DNA of 5,010 nt. Source: Bacteroidales bacterium. Its GTDB lineage: Bacteria > Bacteroidota > Bacteroidia > Bacteroidales > JALTDM01. The position numbers and the translations under genes were made by a program. Below the pieces are notes generated by a model. The model made no database searches and was not told the DNA's origin. It saw only the letters and a program-made list of their open reading frames with translations. Shown piece after piece: positions 1 through 5,010 of the stretch. Within the stretch, counting starts at the first letter, position 1. Each line of letters opens with the position of its first letter. The stretch lies in the NCBI GenBank assembly GCA_027074135.1, contig JALTDM010000348.1:1-5010 (forward strand). The letters are read 5' to 3'.

Positions 1-20
1 TAACTACAAATTAGCAAATA

Positions 21-57
21 AAAAAAGGCTGCCCTTTTTTGGGACAGCCCCTTTTTT
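21..57. terminator. Probable bidirectional intrinsic terminator
   Basis: GGCTGCCC (27-34) pairs with GGGACAGCC (41-49), with one unpaired A at 44 and a six-T loop at 35-40. The stem is preceded by six A's (21-26) and followed by six T's (52-57), so the RNA of either strand is a GC-rich stem followed by a U tract. Read on the minus strand it lies about 30 bases past the stop codon of the propeller gene and would end that transcript. The symmetry suggests it could also serve a plus-strand gene lying to the left of the window, but that gene is not visible. Confidence 0.85.
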
Positions 58-83
58 GCAAAAAATAATAATCTTACCTAAGA

Positions 84-1673
84 TTATTTCAGCAACAATT
101 TTTTTGTGTAAATTTTGTTGTTTTTTATTATTTGAATGTTGTAAAGACCTGCAGGTAACCCGTTTCTGTTTATTTGTACCTTATTGGAAGCAAATTCTTT
201 TGAGTAACCGGTTTTGCCTTCTGCATCAATTAGTTGTATAAGGTAATCATTTTGTGTGTTTTCGTTGAATGTTATTGTAAAGTCTGTAGTAGCAGGATTT
301 GGATAAACATTTATTTTGTCTGAAACTTTCAGGTATTCGCTGTTGCTGTTCAAGTCTTTGAATTTTACTACCCAAAAGTCATCAAAATATTCATATCCGT
401 AGTGTGTTGAAACATCACCGTCCGAAGATAATGATGCCCCGACTGTTATATAATTGCCGTCTTGTGTCTGCACTACTGAGTTTGCCACATCTGCTTTTGT
501 GCCGCCAAACATATTTTGCCACACAATATTACCGTTGCCGGTTAATTTTACTACCCAAAAGTCTTTGTCTCCTTGGTTGCCGCTTGCATCTCCGTCATTT
601 GATTTTGAAAAACCGCAAACCATATAACTTCCGTCTGAAGTTTGGAATACGGAATTAGCTTCATCCATGTCTGTTCCGCCGAGTGTTTTTGTCCATAGAA
701 TTGTTCCGTTATCATCAATTTTAACCAGCCATTCATCCGATGCGGAATAATAATCTCCGTGGAATCCGGTTACATCTCCGTCTTCAGATTCTGTACCACC
801 TGCGATTAGATATTTGCCGTCTGATGTGTTGATTATGGAATTTGCCCAATCATCGTTATATCCGCCGTAACATTTTTCCCACACTAAAGAACCGTTGTTA
901 TCAATTTTTATTGTCCACAAATCGTATCCGCCGTGATTGTCTGTTACATCACCGCCTGCTGATGCTTTCCCTGTTACCAAAAAACTGCCGTCATTTGTAT
1001 TTTCGACAGATGTGGCAATATCCATATTATTGCTTCCGTAAGATTTTGCCCAAACCAGTATCCCTGTGCTGTTGAGTTTAACCACCCAAAAATCACTTGT
1101 AGATTCGCTTGCTCCAGCTTCTTCGTGATGGTCGGTTATATCGCCGTTGCTTGAGAAAGAATTTCCTACAATAAGATATCCACCGTCGCTTGTTATTTTT
1201 ATATCGAAAGGAATGTCAAAATCAGTTCCGCCATAAAGTTTCTGCCATTCAAGAGTTCCTGTGCCGCTTATCTTCAGAATCCAATAATCAGCTTCTCCGT
1301 GATTTTCGCTTACATCACCTGTATTACTTGAATAAGTTTGGGCAGCAATAATATATCCGCCGTCTGAAGTTTGTTGAACTGAATTTGCAATATCTGCTTC
1401 ATCTCCGCCGAAAGTGTTTTCCCATTCCATAACACCGTCACTATTCAATTTTACAACCCATACATCACTGTTCCCGTTGTTTTGAGAAATGTCTTGGTCT
1501 GTTGACGAAGAAGAACCAACGATCATATAACCACCATCGGTTGTATTTATAATTTTGTTTGGGATATCAACCCTTGTGCCGCCAAAAGTTTTTTCCCAGA
1601 TTATACCCGTATTTTGTGAAAAACCATTCAGGTAAGCGATAATCGCAATAATTAAAAATAAAGTTTTTTTCAT
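84..1673 (-). CDS. Secreted seven-repeat (beta-propeller-like) protein with T9SS type A sorting domain
   Basis: This is a 529-residue exported protein. Residues 1-20 form a signal peptide (MKK, then a hydrophobic run ending NGFSQ). Residues 21-443 are seven tandem repeats of 57-65 residues with the pattern W-x-K/N-x-[FYL]-G-G-x-x-x-D-x-A-N-S-V-x-x-T-x-D-G-x-Y-x-x-x-G, then G-D-[VI]-[ST]-x-N-H-G and D-x-W-V-V-K-[LI]. Residues about 454-529 are a T9SS type A C-terminal sorting domain, with the YPNP motif at 457-460, LPAGLY at 506-511 and a basic end KKLLLK. Known for the family: such tails direct passage through the T9SS and are cleaved or used for surface anchoring. Inferred: seven repeats would close one seven-bladed propeller, a fold used for binding ligands or partners; no enzymatic motif is evident and the ligand is unknown. 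The start ATG is followed directly by the signal peptide. The gene diverges from the S8 peptidase gene and ends at a strong terminator. Confidence 0.93.
   Translation of the reverse strand: MKKTLFLIIAIIAYLNGFSQNTGIIWEKTFGGTRVDIPNKIINTTDGGYMIVGSSSSTDQDISQNNGNSDVWVVKLNSDGVMEWENTFGGDEADIANSVQQTSDGGYIIAAQTYSSNTGDVSENHGEADYWILKISGTGTLEWQKLYGGTDFDIPFDIKITSDGGYLIVGNSFSSNGDITDHHEEAGASESTSDFWVVKLNSTGILVWAKSYGSNNMDIATSVENTNDGSFLVTGKASAGGDVTDNHGGYDLWTIKIDNNGSLVWEKCYGGYNDDWANSIINTSDGKYLIAGGTESEDGDVTGFHGDYYSASDEWLVKIDDNGTILWTKTLGGTDMDEANSVFQTSDGSYMVCGFSKSNDGDASGNQGDKDFWVVKLTGNGNIVWQNMFGGTKADVANSVVQTQDGNYITVGASLSSDGDVSTHYGYEYFDDFWVVKFKDLNSNSEYLKVSDKINVYPNPATTDFTITFNENTQNDYLIQLIDAEGKTGYSKEFASNKVQINRNGLPAGLYNIQIIKNNKIYTKKLLLK
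87..314 (-). other. T9SS type A C-terminal sorting domain (Por secretion tail)
   Basis: This region encodes residues 454-529 of the propeller-like protein. It starts INVYPNPATT, continues through alternating beta strands (FTITFN, YLIQLIDAEG, KVQINRNGLPAGLYNIQI) and ends in KIYTKKLLLK. This is the standard layout of the roughly 75-residue Bacteroidota domain recognised by the type IX secretion system. It implies that the genome encodes a T9SS elsewhere. Confidence 0.93.
345..1613 (-). repeat. Seven in-frame protein repeats (candidate propeller blades)
   Basis: By residue the repeats are 21-80, 81-139, 140-204, 205-261, 262-323, 324-381 and 382-443, corresponding to DNA 1434-1613, 1257-1433, 1062-1256, 891-1061, 705-890, 531-704 and 345-530. 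Each begins with a strand ending in Trp (IIW, MEW, LEW, LVW, LVW, ILW, IVW) and a G-G or G-S pair, has a central T-x-D-G turn, and ends D-x-W-[VLI]-[VL]-K-[LIF]. R4 has weaker matches (T-D, G-S) and lacks the second Gly of GG. R3 and R5 carry short insertions before the last strand (around HHEEAGASES and HGDYYSAS). Boundaries are approximate, set by eye on the repeating Trp. Confidence 0.85.
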
Positions 1674-1699
1674 AATATAAAGATTTAAATTTTACGGTA

Positions 1700-1707
1700 C
1701 TAATGTA
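1700..1707 (-). promoter_or_regulatory. Candidate -7 box for the propeller gene
   Basis: On the minus strand the bases read TACATTAG, a one-mismatch version of the Bacteroidota -7 consensus TAnnTTTG. Transcription would start near 1694, giving a leader of about 20 bases before the ATG at 1673. No convincing -33 TTTG is seen. The match is imperfect and the sequence AT-rich, so this is a weak call. Confidence 0.3.
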
Positions 1708-1729
1708 CGGCTATGGTGTGGTTACTTTA

Positions 1730-1745
1730 TCACCCTTATGGGTGA
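1730..1745. promoter_or_regulatory. Palindromic candidate operator in the divergent intergenic region
   Basis: TCACCC (1730-1735) and GGGTGA (1740-1745) are perfect inverted arms around TTAT. The arms are GC-rich in an otherwise AT-rich spacer and there is no U tract after them, so a protein-binding site fits better than a terminator. The centre lies about 43 bases upstream of the predicted start of the propeller transcript and about 100 bases upstream of the predicted start of the protease transcript. This position suits an activator of the minus-strand gene. The regulator is unknown. Confidence 0.4.
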
Positions 1746-1822
1746 ATTTGCATTTTCAGGTGTTTTTATGTGGGTGTTTTATTATGTATTGTTAAATGAT
1801 GCGTTTTTATCTCTTTTTTCTT

Positions 1823-1830
1823 TACCTTTG
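1823..1830 (+). promoter_or_regulatory. Bacteroidota -7 promoter box for the S8 peptidase gene
   Basis: TACCTTTG matches TAnnTTTG exactly. It ends 17 bases before the ATG at 1848, so the transcript would begin around 1835-1837 with a leader of only about a dozen bases. A clear -33 TTTG at the usual spacing is not visible; that region is T-rich (1803-1822). Confidence 0.6.
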
Positions 1831-1847
1831 TTGAATATGAAAAACGG

Positions 1848-3410
1848 ATGAAAATGATTCCAAGGTTGGTTATTGCTTTTTTTCTTTTTTTGTCTGCGAT
1901 AGGCGGATATTCGCAAGGCGAGCATTGGTTGGTTTATTTTACAGGTAAGGATACTTCGGTAGATTTGTACAAGTTTTTTGATTCCAAAGCAATTGAAAGG
2001 CGGCAAAGGCAACACATTTCTTTTGATATTTCAGATTATCCCGTTAAAAAAGATTATGTGCAAGATGTGGTAGCAATTGCGGATTCGGTTTATTACTCAT
2101 TCCGTTGGATAAATGCACTATGGATTTATGCAAGAGATAATGAGGTTGCAAAGATTAACGAATTACCTTTTGTGAGGAAAGTTGAGAAGTTAAATGATAA
2201 TGGCAGGGTGGTACTTTGTGAGGAAGACACTGCAAGAAGTGTTTTTTATTCTGCAAAAGAAATCTTAAAAGACCAAATAAATTCTTTGGGCGGTGAGCTG
2301 TTTATAAAGAACGGCTATCGCGGCAAAGGTGTTCGTATTGCAGTATTGGATGCCGGCTTTACAAAGGCTAACAAGTCTGTTTTTTTGAAGCATTTGTTTG
2401 ACAATAAGCAAATATTACGGGCTTATGATTTTATTCGTAAGGATACAATAAAGTATAAACATTCTTCACATGGTAGGATGACACTTTCTTGCATTGCAGG
2501 TCAAAAAGGTGATACTGTTATAGGGCTTGCTTCCGATGCCGAGTTTTTATTGGCACGTACCGAGTACAATATGATTGAGCCGTTTAGGGAAGAATTGTTT
2601 TGGATGAAAGCGGCTGAGTGGGCAGACCGTTATGGAGCTGATATAATCAGCAGTTCGCTGGGCTATGAAAAACCGCGATATTGCCGTAAAGATATGGACG
2701 GTAAAACAAGTTATGTTACAAAAGCAGCTTTGTGGGCGGCACGTAAAGGTATTCTGGTTGTAAATGCAGCAGGGAACTCGGGAGACAGTAAATGGCGAAT
2801 GCTTGGAGCACCTGCAGATGCTGATAGTATAATTACAGTTGGGGGTGCTCAATGCTGTAAGCTACTGGCAATAAGTTTTACGGGAGTAGGACCTACTTAC
2901 GACGGAAGGCTAAAACCCGAGCTTTCGGCAAATGCAAATGTTGAAGCAGATGGTGTTACAAAGTTAAGTCATGTTTACGGAACATCATTTGCCGCACCGC
3001 TGATAGCGGGTTTTGCTGCTTGTGTGTTAGGTATGCATCCGGATTGGACAAATATGGAGTTGAGGCAAAAGTTGATGGAATCCGGGCATTTATATCCGTA
3101 TTTTGACTACTCATTGGGTTATGGTTTGCCACAAGCATCGTATTTTATTTTAGGACATAAATTTTATTTATCAACCGGAAAGATTGACAATGTATTAGGG
3201 AATGATAATTATATTGGTGTCAGGGTGTTATATCCGCAAATAGGTAGAGATATATTATATTATCGATTGGAAGATGAAGAAGGTCATATTGTAAAATATG
3301 GAGCTACAGTTGTTGAAAGTACGATGCCTGTATATTTTGATAAAAATTATTTGAAAGGTAAGGTGTTGAGGGTGTTTTATAATGGAGAGGAAAGAGTTTT
3401 CCATTTTTAA
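1848..3410 (+). CDS. S8 family (subtilisin-like) serine peptidase, exported, no T9SS tail seen
   Basis: This is a 520-residue secreted endopeptidase precursor. Residues 1-23 form a signal peptide (hydrophobic core VIAFFLFLSAIGG, then YSQ). Residues 25-115 form the pro-region typical of Bacteroidota S8 peptidases, with WLVYFTGK, KAIERRQRQ at 47-55, W-x-N-A-L near 87-91 and LPFVRKVEKL near 106-115. The peptidase domain spans about 140-435. Its visible catalytic residues are Asp168 (AVLDAGF), His208 (SSHGRMT), oxyanion Asn310 (AAGNSG) and Ser380 (YGTSFAAP), so it should be active. Residues about 436-520 are a small beta-rich C-terminal region ending RVFYNGEERVFHF, without YPNP or GLY motifs. Many relatives end in a T9SS sorting domain; this one seems not to. 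The start at 1848 is preferred for its fit with the -7 box and the MK start; ATG 1854 is the alternative. Its role, nutrient degradation or maturation of other exported proteins, cannot be told from sequence. Confidence 0.93.
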   Translation: MKMIPRLVIAFFLFLSAIGGYSQGEHWLVYFTGKDTSVDLYKFFDSKAIERRQRQHISFDISDYPVKKDYVQDVVAIADSVYYSFRWINALWIYARDNEVAKINELPFVRKVEKLNDNGRVVLCEEDTARSVFYSAKEILKDQINSLGGELFIKNGYRGKGVRIAVLDAGFTKANKSVFLKHLFDNKQILRAYDFIRKDTIKYKHSSHGRMTLSCIAGQKGDTVIGLASDAEFLLARTEYNMIEPFREELFWMKAAEWADRYGADIISSSLGYEKPRYCRKDMDGKTSYVTKAALWAARKGILVVNAAGNSGDSKWRMLGAPADADSIITVGGAQCCKLLAISFTGVGPTYDGRLKPELSANANVEADGVTKLSHVYGTSFAAPLIAGFAACVLGMHPDWTNMELRQKLMESGHLYPYFDYSLGYGLPQASYFILGHKFYLSTGKIDNVLGNDNYIGVRVLYPQIGRDILYYRLEDEEGHIVKYGATVVESTMPVYFDKNYLKGKVLRVFYNGEERVFHF

Positions 3411-3465
3411 AATGGGTAGCAAAACAAAATTTTTAAATAATAATATCGTTAATAAATAAAAAAGT

Positions 3466-4494
3466 ATGAAAAAATTTATTGGTATATTTTTAAGTTTTTT
3501 TGTAATATTCATATTACTGCAAGGATGTAATGAAGATGAAAAACATGATAAAACTTTATTACCTGTTATTACAGGTAAGTCAGGAGAAGTAGTAATTATT
3601 GTAAATAAAAATGAGTACCCTTTAACAACTAAGGAATTGAAGGATATTTTTACGCAAGATTACCCAATGTTACCTCAACAAGAATCTATTTTTACTGCGA
3701 TCCCAATACCACACGATGCTTTTTCCAGTATTTTCAAAACTCATAGGAATTTGTTATTTATCAATATAAAAAAAGATTTACCAGAGGATAGTGTTGGTGT
3801 TTATGTGAAAAAAGATATTTGGGCTGCTCCCCAATTAATAATTCAAGCTTATGCACCTTCTGATGCCGTTATGGCGCAATTACTGGCAAAAAAGAAAGAT
3901 TTTATTGTAAATTTAATAAATGATTGGGAGTTAAAAAGAATTTCAGATACATATAAAAAGATTCAAGATAGAGATGTGCTGGCAAAAATAGAATACAAGT
4001 TTCATATTTTTTTGGCAGTACCTAAAGGTTATAATATAAATATTGATACTACTGATTTTTTGTGGATTTCCAGAGAAACATCAGAAATGAGTCAAGGGTT
4101 GTTTATTTATAGTTATCCGTATAAAGATACTTCTGATTTTAATACAGATTCATTAATAACAAAACGAAATGAATTTTTAAAACGGTTTATAAAAGGCCCG
4201 ACATTTGGTAGTTGGATGACAACAGAAAGAAGAGTTGTGCCAGAAGTTACAAGATATGTTAAAAATGGTAAATTTTATGTGAAAGTGAGAGGTTTATGGA
4301 AGGTTGAAAATGATTATATGGGAGGACCTTTTGTATCAATATCTACTTTGAATGCAGACAGATCAAGAATTATTACAGTAGAAGGTTATGTGTATGCACC
4401 GAAATACAAGAAAAGAGAATATGTACGTCAGCTGGAAGCAATATTGAGCACATTAGAAGTTCTTAAAAAGAAACCTACAAAAAGCAAAAAATAA
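3466..4494 (+). CDS. DUF4837 family lipoprotein
   Basis: This is a 342-residue envelope protein of unknown function. Residues 1-20 are a lipoprotein signal peptide (MKKF, hydrophobic core, lipobox L-Q-G) with the lipidated cysteine at Cys21. The residues right after it are acidic (N-E-D-E), which resembles the lipoprotein surface-export signal described in some Bacteroidota. The body from about residue 33 resembles the DUF4837 family: TGKSGEVVIIVNK at the start, DYPMLPQQE, then the THRNLLFINI strand near residue 92, and a second half with FLWISRETSEMSQGLFIYSYPY and a GPTFGSWMTTERR segment. The length is normal for the family, from memory. The start is supported by A-rich sequence just upstream and the signal peptide. 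The gene follows the peptidase gene by 55 bases with no good terminator or TAnnTTTG box between them, so co-transcription is likely. Its DNA looks more AT-rich than that of the propeller gene. The family name rests on recall of the conserved blocks. Confidence 0.85.
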   Translation: MKKFIGIFLSFFVIFILLQGCNEDEKHDKTLLPVITGKSGEVVIIVNKNEYPLTTKELKDIFTQDYPMLPQQESIFTAIPIPHDAFSSIFKTHRNLLFINIKKDLPEDSVGVYVKKDIWAAPQLIIQAYAPSDAVMAQLLAKKKDFIVNLINDWELKRISDTYKKIQDRDVLAKIEYKFHIFLAVPKGYNINIDTTDFLWISRETSEMSQGLFIYSYPYKDTSDFNTDSLITKRNEFLKRFIKGPTFGSWMTTERRVVPEVTRYVKNGKFYVKVRGLWKVENDYMGGPFVSISTLNADRSRIITVEGYVYAPKYKKREYVRQLEAILSTLEVLKKKPTKSKK

Positions 4495-4558
4495 GATAAT
4501 GGCGAGGTTTTTAGTGGTAAAATTAAAAGATGATGATGTCCGTTGTTTAAAAATATTG

Positions 4559-4566
4559 TAACTTTG
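4559..4566 (+). promoter_or_regulatory. Bacteroidota -7 promoter box for hemD
   Basis: TAACTTTG matches TAnnTTTG exactly and is followed by TGCC, a context common just after such boxes. Transcription would start near 4572, leaving about 20 bases before the TTG start at 4594. The nearest TTG upstream (4543-4545) is too close to be a normal -33 element. Together with the ~100-base gap after the DUF4837 gene, this suggests hemD has its own promoter. Confidence 0.6.
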
Positions 4567-4593
4567 TGCCCCGAAATCCAAAACCTACGAGCC

Positions 4594-5010
4594 TTGAAAG
4601 TGAAAAATATCCTAATCTCCCAACCAAAACCGGCCAGAGCAAGTAAATACGACGAAATAGCTGAGAAATACGGAGTAAACATTGAATACAGAAGGTTTAT
4701 TTCCGTAGAAAGAGTTAGTACCAAGGAGTTTAGAAAGCAAAAGATAAATTTTGCTGATTTTGATGCAGTAATACTTACAAGCAGAACAGCAGCCGACCAC
4801 TTTTTTGGTATGGCGGAAGCTACAAGAATGCAAATTCCGCAAGATATGAGGTATTATTGTTTGTCGGAAAGTATCGCTTATTATCTTACAAAATATATAA
4901 CATACAGAAAGCGAAAAATTTTCTTTGTAAACGGGAAGGCTCAGGATTTGCTTCCGTACTTCAAAAAACACAATAATAAAAAAATACTTCTGCCTGTTTC
5001 CAATATACAT
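4594..5010 (+). CDS. hemD: Uroporphyrinogen-III synthase, N-terminal part (cut by window end)
   Basis: The first 139 codons are present, a little over half of a family that is usually near 250 residues. The enzyme closes and rearranges hydroxymethylbilane to uroporphyrinogen III, the branch point to haem, sirohaem and corrinoids, in the cytoplasm. Recognisable blocks are KNILISQPKP (4-13), EKYGVNIEYRRFISVE (24-39), the ILTSRTAADHFF block (60-71) equivalent to the TS-R/N-A-V motif of the family, the YYCLSESIAYYLTKY segment (87-101), and YRKRKIFF (104-111), typical of the Bacteroidota branch. No ATG lies in a suitable place. TTG at 4594 gives LKVKNILISQP, which fits relatives beginning MKVK or MKIK, and GTG at 4600 is the alternative. 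The frame is also open upstream of 4594, but the promoter box at 4559-4566 argues against a much earlier start. Confidence 0.88.
   Translation, partial: MKVKNILISQPKPARASKYDEIAEKYGVNIEYRRFISVERVSTKEFRKQKINFADFDAVILTSRTAADHFFGMAEATRMQIPQDMRYYCLSESIAYYLTKYITYRKRKIFFVNGKAQDLLPYFKKHNNKKILLPVSNIH

Noticed and set aside
1..20. Possible tail of a gene entering from the left.
   Set aside because: Too few bases precede the terminator to judge any reading frame.
1759..1786. Two near-copies of GGTGTTTT...TATG, 14 bases apart, in the divergent spacer.
   Set aside because: The match is short and lies in T-rich, low-complexity sequence. The spacing does not fit any known site, so it is not called as a regulatory repeat.
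2547..2852. Minus-strand open frame inside the S8 peptidase gene.
   Set aside because: It lies opposite the conserved catalytic domain and its Cys-, Ser- and Thr-rich translation resembles no known protein.
3401..3415. Palindrome CCATTTT-T-AAAATGG at the end of the protease gene, considered as a terminator.
   Set aside because: The stem is AT-rich, has almost no loop and is not followed directly by a T tract. The downstream gene is close and lacks a visible promoter, so termination here is unlikely.
4499..4561. Small plus-strand ORF of 20 codons (MARFLVVKLKDDDVRCLKIL) starting 4 bases after the DUF4837 stop.
   Set aside because: It has no recognisable domain and no clear ribosome-binding signal, and its stop codon overlaps the TAnnTTTG box of hemD. 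It is most likely chance in a short intergenic stretch.
4612..5010. Long minus-strand open frame opposite hemD.
   Set aside because: The plus strand encodes a clear uroporphyrinogen-III synthase. The opposite frame has no family resemblance and is rich in Cys, Phe and Ser, as expected of an antisense shadow.

Overview
The window reads as chromosomal DNA of a Bacteroidota (Bacteroidetes) bacterium. The evidence is a C-terminal type IX secretion (T9SS) sorting domain of the YPNP...LPAGLY type, a Bacteroidota-type S8 protease with its ERRQRQ pro-region, a DUF4837 lipoprotein, a Bacteroidota-type uroporphyrinogen-III synthase, A-rich translation starts, and -7 boxes of the form TAnnTTTG. The DNA is AT-rich throughout, most visibly in the DUF4837 gene.

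Layout. Positions 1-83 hold a strong hairpin flanked by an A tract and a T tract, probably a bidirectional terminator. Positions 84-1673 (minus strand) encode a 529-residue secreted protein made of seven degenerate ~60-residue repeats followed by a T9SS type A sorting domain. Seven repeats suggest a single seven-bladed beta-propeller carried to the cell surface or medium. A 174-base divergent intergenic region (1674-1847) follows. It contains a 16-base palindrome and candidate promoters for both flanking genes. Positions 1848-3410 (plus strand) encode a subtilisin-like S8 peptidase with an intact Asp/His/Ser triad but no recognisable T9SS tail. After 55 bases comes a DUF4837 lipoprotein gene (3466-4494). 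After a further ~100 bases with a good TAnnTTTG box comes the 5' part of hemD (from about 4594), cut by the window edge.

How the genes relate. The propeller gene and the protease gene are divergent and both products are exported. The protease and DUF4837 genes are close and may share a transcript. hemD appears to have its own promoter and belongs to tetrapyrrole biosynthesis, unrelated to the envelope genes before it. Nothing here clearly forms a new multi-gene system. The points most worth a second look are the exact seven-fold repeat architecture with a conserved G-D-[VI]-[ST] turn, the protease that lacks the sorting tail its relatives often carry, and the palindrome placed where an activator of the propeller gene would sit. 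No RNA genes, CRISPR arrays or mobile elements were seen.
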